This document shows, in pieces, positions 49,913-60,725 of a DNA stretch of 64,000 nt; position 1 is the stretch's first letter, and each line of letters opens with the position of its first letter. This DNA comes from Prunus persica. Taxonomy: Eukaryota; Streptophyta; Magnoliopsida; Rosales; Rosaceae. The notes beneath the pieces are model-generated. The model searched no databases. It was not told where the DNA came from and saw only the letters and a list, made by a program, of their open reading frames with translations. The stretch covers positions 24,377,115 through 24,441,114 of the forward strand of contig NC_034011.1 in assembly GCF_000346465.2 (NCBI RefSeq), given 5' to 3'. The position numbers were made by a program, and so were the translations under genes.

Positions 49913-50060
49913 CCTTCCATTCAACCCATTAGAACCACAATACACACAAATCTCAAACAAGACTTCAAGAAAAGCCACTAGAAGCACAACACAATATACA
50001 CAAATCTCACACAAGACTTCAACAAAAGCTATAACCACTCTCTCTCTCCCTCTCTCAACC

Positions 50061-51343
50061 ATGCAAAAGACTAAGCAAAAGGAGGATTGGGATAAGGGCT
50101 TTTGCAACGATAATGGGTTTTGTTCAGACTGCAAGACATACACAGACGTTGTGCTCGACCACCGGTCCGGTGACACAATCTGCACCCAATGCGGCCTGAT
50201 TCTTGAAGATCACGCTGTGGATTTCACCGCCGAATGGCGAAACTTTGATGATCAAGACTCTACCAACGATCCGTCACGCGTCGGCGCTCGCTCCGATCCT
50301 TTACTGGACAGTGGTGTTCTTACCGTTAACATCTCCAACGACAACAAGAAGGCTGTTTCTTGTGTTCTTCCTCGGCTCCACAAGACTCTCCAAAACCCAG
50401 ACAAGTCTCTCCACATTGCTTTTGAGACCCTTGGTATGATGGCCGACCGGCTAGCCCTAGTTACGGCGATACGAGACCATGCCAAAGAGCTGTACAAGAA
50501 GGCCGACGATCGCAAGTTTTGTAGGGGAAGAAACTGTGATGCTATAATGGCTGCCTGCCTCTTTCTTGCTTGCCAAGAAAAGGGTCTTCCCCGAACCTTA
50601 AAGGAAATCGCGATGGTTGCCAACGGTGCCACAAGAAAAGAAATCAACAGAATGAAAGAGCTCTTGAAGAAAATACTAGAGGTTGATTCGAAGACTACAA
50701 ATGTTGGGGATCTTTCGCGGCGGTGCTGCTCCATGATTGGTATGGCTAATCAAGATATGAAGGCTGTGTTGGAGACTCTCAACAAGTCGAAAGAGGTTGA
50801 TGTAAGGAGAAGCCCTAAGTCTGTTTTGGCAGCGGTTATGTACGTGATAGCGCAGCTCTCCAATGACAAGTCAACTCGAGATTTAACTCTTCATGGTACA
50901 TATCTCAAACTAATTAATCTCTCCAATTTTCATACATATTCTGTTTAATTTTTGACAATTTGGTTAATTTTCATGCATTTGTTGTTTAATTTGGTTTCAA
51001 TGATTTCTGTAATCTCTTAATTAATAAGCATATATATAATTAATTTAAATCCAGTTAATTTATTAGTTCCAAATTAATGTCGTGTCATGTTTTTAATTTG
51101 GTAATCTTGAAGCATTAAGAGGGCTTATTGATCATACTGCAACATTTTAATTTGCAATTTTGATATTTGTATGCATGGATTTTAACACAGCTGTGTGTGG
51201 ATATTGCAGATGTCTCACAAGCAGCTGATGTTGCGGTAGCGACAACTAAGAAGGCATACAAAGATCTATATCCCTATGTTTCAAGGATAATACCCAACTG
51301 GTTTGTCAAGTTGGAGGACCTCAAGATACTTTGCCTCCCTTGA
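50061..51343 (+). CDS. TFIIB-like transcription initiation factor, paralogue 1
   Basis: TFIIB links the TATA-binding protein to RNA polymerase II and helps choose the start site. Two exons (50061-50895, 51210-51343) give 322 residues, in phase, close to normal TFIIB. The N-terminal zinc ribbon has CSDC and CTQC spaced 15 residues apart (about residues 17-40). B-reader/linker sequence follows, with the conserved EWRNF. Two cyclin folds occupy about residues 110-320, with RGRNCDAIMAACLF and the end KAYKDLYPYVSRIIPNWFVK. Sequence is clearly diverged from ordinary plant TFIIB (for example the core between ribbon and cyclin fold is shorter), so this is a lineage paralogue rather than the housekeeping gene. 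The next gene-like unit is its own duplicate 4.8 kb downstream. Confidence 0.88.
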
Positions 51344-52489
51344 AGGTGTTAGAGCCAATCGATATAACATTGAGGGTAGGCTATTTGGTTAGTCCGACGA
51401 CAGAACCCTTATGTACAGAAATTGCTCGTCTAATCCTCTAGAACATAATCTGATTTTTTTACACGTTTACTTTCTCCCATCAATACATTATTATTGGGAA
51501 GGAAAATATGGAAGAAAAAAAATTGAGATATTAAACATTTTCCAAATAAGTTCTGTGGATGCTTTATGCATATTAAATTTGTACAAAAGACCAGAATTTC
51601 AGAGTTTCAGAGTTTCACTTTGTGTTATTTATCATGACGCACGTCTCCATCATTATTATAAACACTTTATTTCTACGAATTATTCTACAATGGTCAAGTG
51701 AACGAATGGTCCAACTACAATCTTTTGAGATCAGTTGGACGAAAGGTCCAACCTTGCAGTTGTCAAGCTCATGGGAAAGGTCCAATCTAGCTAGTGGTGA
51801 TCATGTTTATCGACATAATGTTGTACACAACATCCTACATCAGAAATTCATCTACATTAGATATTTGTCTACATCAGAATTCAACTCAATCTACAAATTT
51901 GAAGTGATTGATATTCAGCTCAGCGTCATCAACAATTTTTATGCAACTCCCCAAACAAGACTCTTGTCTGGAGACTTGGGGGACTTCTGTTTGTGGGTAA
52001 AATTACTCTATGGCCTAGCTTTATATGGATTGAAATTCTATTCAGAGATGGTCTTCTACTTTGAGGCTAATTTTAAGAAGCCTACTTCTACAAAGATTTG
52101 ATTATCTCCAAGCTATTATATAAAGGCAACTTTCAAACTTGAGAGGGGTTCCTAAAGGCTTTTATCTTGGTTCCTCCGACGATAACTCAACCCTACTATA
52201 TCGATATTTGATCTTATTCATCATAATTATGCGTGTTATGGGTGTAATTAGGATATGAGTTGTGAGAATCAAACACTTTGTACCTTTGTACTTCTTCATT
52301 CAATAGTAAAGATACCCCAACACCCCATGGACGTAGCCCGATTATGAATGAACCACATAAATCTCTTGTGTCGTTTGATTGCATGTTCTTACTTAACTTC
52401 TATTTGCAAGTGAAACCCCTAAGCACTAGAACTCGTTGTAGGGGACGGCTTGCTTTTTCATGCCAAGTTGGTTTAGAAGGATTGCTGAC

Positions 52490-52633
52490 CTCCATCTCGA
52501 AGAGGTCATTTTTTGTTGAACCAATTTTGGGCATCAATAATAATTATTTTCAACTTTAAGCATTTCATCATAGTAAATGGATATGTTGATGCCTAAAATT
52601 GATTCAACAGAAGATGACCTCTTCGAGATTGAG
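52490..52633. repeat. Hairpin with arms of about 48 bp
   Basis: The left arm (52490-52537, with CTCGAAGAGGTCATTTT and GGGCATCAA) and the right arm (52584-52633, with TTGATGCC and GACCTCTTCGAGAT) are inverted copies with a few mismatches and a loop of about 46 bp. It sits where the two retroelement-like segments meet. Confidence 0.8.
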
Positions 52634-53146
52634 GTTGGGCAAGTCTTCCGGACTAGGTCATCGTGACCAACCCAGTCGTCCTCAAGAACTTGTAAAACAA
52701 GATAGCTTCAGTGGGTGACACTGGTCTGGTGTCAGCTAAGGATCCTCCGATGCATAAGTTAGTCGAGTGTTTGAGAATAAAATTGCACAATAGGTCATAG
52801 TGCTTAGAATTGCATACCTTTCACGAAAGATGGCCTTAACCTTTTATATCATCCCAAACGATCTAATCTTTCTCGAAGTGGAACTCCATAGCGAATCAGC
52901 TCTCCTCGAACTAGGACTCCAACAAACTAACCCTCCTCGGACTAGGACTCCATTTAGATAGGCTTCATGGTGATTTTGAAACATCCCAACCTCTTTTAGG
53001 ACTAGAAATTCTTTGAGTGAACACCACGTAAACTAGGTTGATGTTAGCCTCATGTGCATCGGGCCGAAGCTCATGGACCAATGGGCCCATACGCCCACAT
53101 GAGTCAGGGTGAGAAATTATATGGCTACGAGGCTCGAGCCCAGTCC

Positions 53147-53266
53147 GACCATTAACACCGTGGTCTAGCCCAACTCGACCACTTACACCGTGCTCTGGCC
53201 CAACTCGACCACTAACACCGTGGTCTGACCTAGCTTGATTACTAACACCGTGGTCTGGTCCAGCTT
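53147..53266. repeat. 30-bp minisatellite, four units
   Basis: Four consecutive 30-bp units of the pattern GACCACTAACACCGTGGTCT followed by GGCCCAACTC, with 3-7 changes per unit. The core ACACCGTGGT is kept nearly intact. It lies in the retroelement-like segment between the TFIIB paralogues. Confidence 0.92.
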
Positions 53267-53300
53267 GACATAGAGGTAGTTTATCTCACAAACAGGATAT

Positions 53301-54504
53301 ATGATGGATTGATGTTCCGAAGGCTATATCCAAAGCAAAGGCAAACAAATAGTGAATAAGCCATCATAATGAATACAAGTTTTGGTTCAATGAAATTAAG
53401 TTAGTGGTTGTAGATTTATCAATTGAAAAAATGTATTTTGACAATTCTATTGGCAACCTGGGAAGAGTTCTGTATTTGATACAATAGTTGTTTGCTTTCT
53501 TTCTGGTTGGTTTCTTTGTACTTTATGGCCTTCGTGCCATTGGAATGAATCTGCTACAGTCGACGAAAAAACAATAACTTTTCTTGCTTTGTTTCTACTC
53601 TTCTATATATTGGGATATGGAATCAGACCCTTACTCATCCATTTGAAAAAAAAAACCCAAAAAAGAAAAACATCTAACAAGATGAAGAACTTGACCTCTA
53701 TTTATGAATGCAATGCAAATACTAATTTAGTCCAAGTTGTTGAGTACTGTTGTTGTCTTTTCTTTAATAGTCATTCAATTAAAGCAAGAGAGTCCAATCA
53801 CAATCATGGATGGAATATGCAGAACCAAAGGTTCAAAGGGTAATTTTGCAAGACTTCCTAGACAAGGCCTTACTAGGAAAGCTACCGAAGCTCAAGCGAC
53901 TGTAGCAGCACACTAGTAGCTTTTCAGAAAAGTACTTCTATGAGGGGTTTGTTTGTTGGTTCGGTCAATACTTCTACGAGGGTTTGTTTGTTAGTATTTT
54001 AGATAGGGGGAACAAATAAGGGTGGAGCCACTAGGGACCAGAGTGGTCCCGGCCTTTTATTAAATAAAAAAAATTTGTATATTGATATATTTTCTGAAAC
54101 TATTAATATTTTGTTTTCTCTTTATTTTTATTTTTATTTATGTTAGTCCTCTTCTTTCTTTTTTATTTTTTTTATTTTAATATTTATGTTTTTCTGAGTT
54201 GTGAAATTTTGATTTATTCTTACTATTGGGTTTAATAAATCTTGCAATTTATGTGTAGATTATCAAAAGGAAAAAGTTGTACAGGTTTTTTTATATATAT
54301 ATGCAATATATAATATTTTGGTAATTTTGGTTACTTTGGTATGCATTGTGAGTTTATATATATATAAATTACTTCTTCATATAATCACTTCAAGTGGTTT
54401 TAAGTGATTTTAAGAAGAATCACATGAGATGTACTTCTCCTTAAAATCACTTTTAAATAATTATATGAAGAAGCACGTTTGAGGTGTTTCTACCCCGTAA
54501 CTCC
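53301..54504. other. AT-rich spacer with a small hairpin element
   Basis: No gene seen. At 54371-54473 a sequence beginning ACTTCTTCATATAATCACTT folds onto AAATAATTATATGAAGAAG with AAGTGATTTTAAG-type stems inside, as in small MITE hairpins. It ends about 30 bp before the left edge of duplication copy 2. Confidence 0.5.
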
Positions 54505-54854
54505 TTGGTGTCTTTGTTTTATGAAAAAACATTTCCCTGTCATTTTACAATCTCCATGTGGGTTTAGGACCTTTTGCCAACTGGAATGTGGGACCCGAAT
54601 CACCATGGTCTGGAAGTCCTTTTGGCCGATTGTAATAACTTGGCTAGGAAGTCCTTGTTTTTGTAGCAAGGCTTATAAAAAGAGAGAAAACACTACGAGA
54701 CTAAAATTAATCTTCACATCCCATATAAAAACGTATCTTTCAACCCATTTGAAGCACAATACACACAAATCTCAAACAAGACTTCAAGAAAAGCCATTAG
54801 AAGCCCAACACAATATACACAAATCTCAACCAAGACTTCAACAAAAAGCTATAG

Positions 54855-54856
<2 letters not shown>

Positions 54857-54893
<37 letters not shown>
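54857..54893. repeat. (CT)n microsatellite ending one base before the TFIIB-like 2 ATG region
   Basis: About 17 CT units fill the end of the 5' leader immediately before ACCATGG. Copy 1 has only a short interrupted CT run at the equivalent place, so the expansion came after duplication. Confidence 0.9.
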
Positions 54894-54894
54894 C

Positions 54895-56008
54895 ATGGAA
54901 AAAGACAGTGGGTTTTGTTCAGACTGCAAGGCATACACAGACGTTGTGCTCGACCACCGGTCCGGTGACACAATCTGCACCGAATGCGGACTGGTTCTTG
55001 AAGAACGCGCTCGCTCCGACCCTATAACGGACAATGGTGTTCTTACCGTTAACATTTCGAACGACAACAAGAAGGCTGTTTCTAGTGTTCTTCCTCGGCT
55101 CCACAAGACTCTCCGAAACCCAGACAAGTCTCTCCACATTGCTTTTGAGTCCCTTGGTGTGATGGCCGACGGGCTAGCACTCGTTGCCACGATACGAGAC
55201 CATGCCAAAGAGCTGTACGAGAAGGCCGACAATCGCAAGTTTTGTAGGGGAAGAAACTGTGATGCTATAATGGCTGCATGCCTCTTTCTTGCTTGCCAAG
55301 AAAAGGGTTTTCCCCGAACTCTAAAGGAAATCTCGACGGTTGCCAATGGTGCCTCAAGAAAAGAAATCAGCAGAATGAAAGAGCTCTTGAAGAAAATACT
55401 AGAGGTTGATTCGAAGACTACAAATGTCGGGGATCTTTCGCGGCGGTGCTGCTCCAGGATTGGTATGGCGAATCAAGATATGAAGGCTGTGTTGGAGACT
55501 CTGAACAAGTCGGAAGAGGTTGATGTAAGGCGAAGCCCTCAGTCTACTTTGGCAGCGGTTATGTACATGATAGCTCAGCTCTCCAATGACAAGTCAACTC
55601 GAGATTTAACTCTTCAAGGTACGTAAGTCAAACTAATTAATTAATCTCTCGAATTTTAATTTCATGCATGTTTTGTCTAATTTGATTTCAATTATTTATT
55701 TAATCTTCTTAATTAAGAAGCACATAATTAATGTAAAGCCAGTTTATTACTTAATTAATGTTGTGTCATGTTTTTCAATTTAAGATGGGGCTTATTGATC
55801 ATATATATTGCAACATTTTAATTTGCAATTTTGATGCTTGATTTGTATGCATGGAGCTGTGTGTGATATTGCAGATGTCTCACAAGCAGCTGATGTTGCG
55901 GTAGCGACAACTGAGAAGGCATACAAAGATCTATATCCCTATGCTTCAAGGATAATACCCAACTGGTTTGTCAAGTTGGAGGCCCTCAAGAAACTTTGCG
56001 TCCCTTGA
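54895..56008 (+). CDS. TFIIB-like paralogue 2 lacking the B-reader/linker
   Basis: Two exons (54895-55618, 55875-56008) give 285 residues, in phase. It is about 90 percent identical by eye to paralogue 1 in the shared parts. The N-terminus is shorter by 13 residues, starting MEKDSGFCSDC. The zinc ribbon (CSDC, CTEC) and both cyclin folds are intact. Twenty-four codons of paralogue 1 (from HAVDFTAEWRNF to SRVG) are missing in frame, so the ribbon joins the core as LVLEERARSDP. In known TFIIB this segment enters the polymerase cleft and sets start-site choice, so this protein may bind without supporting normal initiation, or may be dispensable (inference). Splice sites and stop are preserved, which argues against simple decay. 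Confidence 0.82.
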
Positions 56009-56412
56009 AGGTGTTAAAGCCAAACGATATAACATTGAAGCTAGCCGTTGACATTGACAAGAGTTTCCTAATTAAATTGTAACAAGTAGTTTTTACGGAT
56101 ACAAGTCTAGGGGGATTGGGGGGTGCACTATGCGGGGTAAAGGTTCCCTTTCTTGCTTTAAGGTTGAGAGAGTAGGCTACTTGGTTAGTCCGACGACCAA
56201 ACCCTTATGTGTAGAGATTGCTCTCTTAATCCTCTAGAACATAATCCGATTTTTGTACTTGTTTACTTTCTCCCATCAAAAAATTATTATTGGTTACTAA
56301 AATATGGAAGAAAAAAGTTGAGATATTAAGCATTTTCCAAATTAAATAAGTAATAACAAATTATGTGGATGCTTAATACATATTAAATTTGTACAAACGA
56401 CCAGATTTTCGG

Positions 56413-56823
56413 AAAGCTGGGCCCAAGCCCATTTCACAAAAGACTAGCGCTCAAAACCGTTATGGTCCAACAAGAATTCTATAGTGAGATATGGTCGAAA
56501 GGTAGGGAAATGAAATCATAGCCCTGCCATGAGCATGATTTTTTATTTGATATTCTATTTTAAACCAAAAATAAAACCAATAAATCTATACAGCAGAGAG
56601 AAAGGACAAATAATCAACAATTTATTGGCTCAATCCAAAAATAATAATAACAATCAAACAATTTAAAAGACTGGTGGGGAATAGAATTATTTGATTCCAA
56701 TTCAGACCAAAGCATATGAAGAGACAATGCCTTGACCTATTGACTCTTTGCATGAAAGTGAGTCAATGGCACATACAAAAGATTGAAAACTACAGCAAAA
56801 GAAAGAAAGAAAGAAAGAAAGAA
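56413..56823. other. Spacer before the UGT pseudogene
   Basis: AT-rich; ends in a short (GAAA)n run at about 56800-56822, directly at the decayed start codon of the glycosyltransferase relic. Nothing else visible. Confidence 0.5.
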
Positions 56824-58096
56824 ATGGTCAAGCCACATGTTTTGGTGATACGTATCCAGCACAAGGGCATGTAATTCCTTTGATGGAGCTTTCAAGATGC
56901 CTAGCCAAACATGGCATCAAGGTCACATCTGTAAATACAGAGCATATTCACATGCAAATGCAAAATGCATTGGCAATGGAGGATGATGACATTGGGTTCA
57001 TCTAGTATTTATTACTGATGGGCTAGAATCATTGGAAGATAGGAAAAAACCAGGGAAGCTTTCTGAAGTAATCATGCAGGTTATGCCCCGAACATTCGAG
57101 GAGCTTGTTGAACGGATTGTTGGATCAAATATCTTGTGTTATTGCTGATCAGAGTCTTGGATGGGCCCTGGAAATTGCAGAGAAAAAGGCGCTCAAGCGA
57201 GCTGCTTTCTGCCGAGGAGCGGCTGCACTTTTGGTACTTGGATTCAGCATTCCAAAGCTGATTGATGAAGGAGTTATTGGCAACGATGGTGAGTAGTAAG
57301 ACTATAATCTCTATCTCCAAATTTTTCCTAGTCAGCAGCATGATCATATCACTAGCAAATGAAATATATCTTAGAATGTAGCAATGTTGGTTTTGCTGTG
57401 ACAAAATTGGAACATGTTATAAGGACATTGAAATGAATAATAAGCAGAAGGTCTTTACCATGACAAACTTCAATTATACTTCTCTTTGCAGGAACTCCCA
57501 CAAAGGAACAAGTAATTAAGTTATTATCACCAGATATGCCTGGCATGAACACGGCAAACTTGGTGTGGGCATGCCTCGGCAGCAAGGCTTTGCAGAAAAA
57601 TATGTTTGAACTTATGGTTAGAAACAACAAATCAATAAAATTAGCAGACTGGTTACTTTGCAACTCAACCTATGACCTTGAGCCTGCAGAGATTCTACCA
57701 ATAGGTCCACTTTTGGCAAGCAACCGTCTCAAAGACTCTGCAGGAAACTTGTGGCTAGGAGACTCTTGTTTAAACTGGCTTGATCAACAACCACCACAAT
57801 CATTCATATATGTGCTTTTGGTAGGTTCACAGTTTTTGATCCAAAACAATTCGAAGAACTGGCCTTGGGGCTTGAGCTCTCCAATAGACCATTTTGTGGG
57901 TTGTTAGACCTGATATTACACACACAGAAAATGAAGCCTACCTAGAAGGATTTCGTGACAGGGTAGCTACTCAGATAGGAGTGGGTTCATTACCCACAGA
58001 GAAATCACAAACAAGGTGGGGCAGCTGCTAGGAAACAGTAATTTTAAAGCAAGGGCTTTGGATATCAAGAAAATGGTTATGAATGGTATCAAATAA
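56824..58096 (+). pseudogene. UGT83A1-like glycosyltransferase pseudogene
   Basis: Family-1 UDP-glycosyltransferases attach sugars to small molecules in the cytosol. The relic keeps the two-exon layout (about 56824-57288 and 57492-58096; donor GTGAGT, acceptor TTTGCAG). It is broken at several points: a one-base loss near codon 10 before PAQGHVIPLMEL (the in-frame reading stops after QHKGM), a disturbed stretch ending in TAG at about 57002-57006, a one-base loss at the TATGTG|CTTTTGG site (about 57812), and one lost T at CCATTTTGTGG (about 57890). After GFRDRVATQ it jumps to the C-terminal KVGQLLGNSNFKARALD region, so the whole PSPG nucleotide-sugar box is deleted. A gene with an intact start lies at 63765. 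Confidence 0.85.
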
Positions 58097-58289
58097 GGTG
58101 GTGCTCATTGAACATATTTTATATTATATATTTAACCTCATTCTTAGTATATTTTGGTTAATATTTTGGAAGAATTTTGATACTTTGAATTATATTTCCA
58201 ATATAGGACTTTCGACTCTCTCTGGAGCAAAACATAATCAAATGGAGGAATTTTGGAGTAATTCCAGTTGGAGGACGTTCTTGAGTCAC

Positions 58290-59580
58290 TTAGCTTGATC
58301 GCATCAAAATTTCAGATTTTTCTTCCAAGCGGTTATTTTCTGACAATAAAATAAAGGAGCAGTGCGCGGTGCTAGAATAGTGATGTGTTGGGCTTTTATT
58401 ACATTTTTGGAGCCCAAGATGACCTCGGATGGGTTCGTGGCCTTCTAGAGAAGTGTTCAGAACATTTTTATCTTTAAAACAAGCTATCTTGGGCAAGATT
58501 TGGAGGAGATTTGGGGCCAAAACGTGGCTGGGCAGATTTTGGGCAGATTTTCCTATTTCAATTTGGACTTTATTTCCTAGTATTATTTTATTTTAATTAG
58601 TTTCCTTGTGGGGATGGAAAAGCTGTACATTGGCAGGTAGGTTTTAAGGGGTATTTAAGCTCTTTCTCACAAGGAATTCTGGACTTCTTTTTTTACTTTT
58701 GAACTTTGCATTGTGGAGAGCAATTGCTAGGGTTTTGGGTTTTCACAACTTTAAGGTGTTTTCGTTCTTTTCTTCTTAATGATATTTTCTTGGATTTCAA
58801 TTATGAGTATACGTAACTAAATTTCTTTTGCTAGGGTGAAGCCTTGAACCTTAGCATGAATATGTATTTTTATTTAATTGCTTATGATGAGTGCATGCCT
58901 ACTTGAATTGTTAATCACTGTTTTAAACTATCTAATTATCTTAATGCCTGATTACCATTAGGATCTTTAGAAAAGTAATTGGATGCAATTTTAGTCGGAA
59001 GGTTCCCTGAAATTGATGCTAGCTTCTTGTGATTAATAATTGTAATTTCACTTAAGATGAACACCATGTCTTAAGGGTTGCATGGTTTTTCAAAGGGTTT
59101 TCACAAAACTTAATGTGTCTTTCATGTTCAGATTTGATCCGAACGTCCGGACGGGTTGCATGTTGAATATACATTATGTGTTGGAGGTTCCAAGTAGAAT
59201 ATACATTAGGAAAACCTAACCTTCAAAGTGGCATGTGCAAATCATAAGTAATTGGTAAAAGTTCATAGGATTGCTAGGTGATGGTGAAACCCTAGTGCTT
59301 TTATACATTGATATTCAAAACTCTTTCCTTCAATCGTATTTGTTTTTGTTTAATATTTGTTTTTAGAATCAACCAAATTCATAATCATCTTTCTTGACCT
59401 TTTATTTTAAGTAGTCATTTGGAATTTGTTTTTACTTAAATTGCTAATTAGTCCTTGAGGAAAACGACCTTGCATGAGCATCTATACTACAATAGCCTTG
59501 TATTCTTGTAAGTATTTTATATGATTTTAACCCTGTTTGCACATGTACTAAAATTCCTATCACTCATACAAATGCTTCAA
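58290..59580. mobile_element. Degenerate LTR-type retroelement remnant (tentative)
   Basis: Non-coding DNA with the feel of a plant gypsy-type LTR or leader. It includes a TTTCCTAGTATTATTTTATT stretch with GTATTTAAGC (TATA-like) near 58653, a GGGTTTTGGGTTTT leader, and CTTGAGGAAAACGACCTTGC near 59455 resembling the U5 end of such elements. No gag/pol frame and no paired LTR seen, so boundaries and class are uncertain. Confidence 0.35.
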
Positions 59581-60449
59581 TAGTTTTGCTCAATGAATGA
59601 AAGAATAGGTAAGTTCTTCAAGCATTGGTTTGAAATTTAAATTTACTTCTTGGAAGGAGTTGAGATCAAGCTGGTGTAAACTACAAAAACAGAAACCAAA
59701 GCCCAGTTTCCATATTTAACATCTTCAACACTTCCACAAAGAATAAAAGGTAGTTCCAGCAATTATAGAACAAAAATATAAAACAATAGAGTGAAGAAAC
59801 TAAAGTCATTGACTGAAAGGATCAACAAAACAACATTATAGGGGTGGTTTGATAACCTTTTCATTTTCATTTTTTTGGAAAACTGAAAACATGTTTGATA
59901 ATAGATTTCGTTTTTAGTTTTCAAAATCACCCTTATTTTTTAAACAACTTGAAAGTGTTTTGAGGTTTCAATTTCATTTTTTTGTACTCCTATTTCATTG
60001 ATTAATTTCACATCACCACACATAAAATAATGCACTCTGAGTTACCAAAACTCTGTATTTGGGACCTCTAGACTTGGGCCGGCGCTCGATTCTTGAGTTT
60101 GGCTATGAACCCAATCCAAACCTTGGGAATTCCATATCAAAAATTCACCCAAAAAAAAAAAAAAAACCTCATTTGAATTCTCCAAAAAATACTTTGAATT
60201 TTTTGTAACATTCATTTTCATTCTATGATCTCAAATTTACAATTTGATCCAAAAAAAAGTTTGAAAATTGAAATAGTTACAAAACAACTAATTTTCATTT
60301 TTCAATTTTTTCTTTTTTTTAAAACTGAAATTAGTTACCAAAAAAGCAATCAACTATGAAATATAAACAAAAGAGGCAAAATGGTTGATTCCCCAACTTT
60401 GTATACAATGCCAATGAAGACAACACCAAAGTAATGGCTCCTAAACCGA
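59581..60449. other. AT-rich spacer
   Basis: Contains poly-A/T stretches and an inverted-looking pair of TTTTCATTTTCATTTT / CATTTTCATTCTATG motifs around 59860-60300. Starts such as GGGGTGGTTTGATAACC near 59840 hint at a MITE end, but no second end with a target duplication was found. Confidence 0.35.
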
Positions 60450-60529
60450 TGCTCCAAGCTCCTTCTATATATATGATACGATTCAGAAACCACATTCGAA
60501 AACATCTTAAAGTGGAAAAAGGAAAAATG
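60450..60529 (+). pseudogene. Orphan UGT promoter/leader copy
   Basis: This 80-bp segment (CTCCTTCTATATATATGATA, then ACGATTCAGAAACCACATTC, to GGAAAAAGGAAAAAT) matches 63676-63754, which immediately precedes the UGT start at 63765. Downstream of this copy there is no glycosyltransferase coding sequence, so it is a promoter remnant left by loss or partial duplication of a UGT gene. Confidence 0.8.
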
Positions 60530-60725
60530 AAGACACGTGAGATAGTTTGTGAAATGGTTTGGATTCTAACTCTTTCTCGAAAGAAGTTGAGGTTCCACCC
60601 CAAAATTAATTGGCAATGGGGGAAGTAACTCAACTCCTTATAAGCCATAGTTAGGTTTCTCAACTTTCTAATGTGGAACATTTTCACCTTCACATTCTCA
60701 CATATCATCGCACAATGATTTAAAA

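Larger units (their letters stand above)
48119..50060. other. 3' UTR of the DSPP-like gene and TFIIB-like 1 promoter region
   Basis: Non-coding, apart from a weak 72-codon minus frame at 49058-49276 listed separately. From about 49519 rightward the DNA is the start of the segmental duplication shared with 54505 onward and holds the TFIIB-like 1 promoter. Confidence 0.5.
49519..51602. repeat. Segmental duplication, copy 1 (TFIIB-like 1 with flanks)
   Basis: Promoter, leader, both exons, intron and about 250 bp of downstream DNA are shared with 54505-56412. Landmarks in both: TGGAATGTGGGACCCGAATC, CACAAATCTCAAACAAGACT, and GTACAAA(A/C)GACCAGA at the right edge. Copy 2 carries an extra 130 bp or so just after the stop codon. 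Confidence 0.88.
51603..53300. mobile_element. Degenerate LTR-retroelement debris between the TFIIB paralogues
   Basis: The sequence at 52290-52400 (CACCCCATGGACGTAGCC, then GAACCACATAAATCTCT) is typical of the R-U5 part of plant LTRs. The 52.6-53.3 kb part resembles an antisense gypsy-type LTR (AGGATCCTCCGATGC, AAGTTAGTCGAGTG). No gag or pol frames remain. Limits are approximate and two different elements may be joined here. Confidence 0.45.
54505..56412. repeat. Segmental duplication, copy 2 (TFIIB-like 2 with flanks)
   Basis: Same order of shared blocks as copy 1 at 49519-51602. Differences include a (CT)n run at the start codon, a 72-bp coding deletion, and about 130 extra bases after the stop. 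Confidence 0.88.

Noticed and set aside
50252..50734. 160-codon minus-strand frame (and its equal at 54849-55346)
   Set aside because: Antisense shadow of the TFIIB-like exons; duplicated only because the genes are.
53147..53266. CRISPR array
   Set aside because: Units are contiguous without spacers, only four, in plant nuclear DNA; it is a minisatellite.
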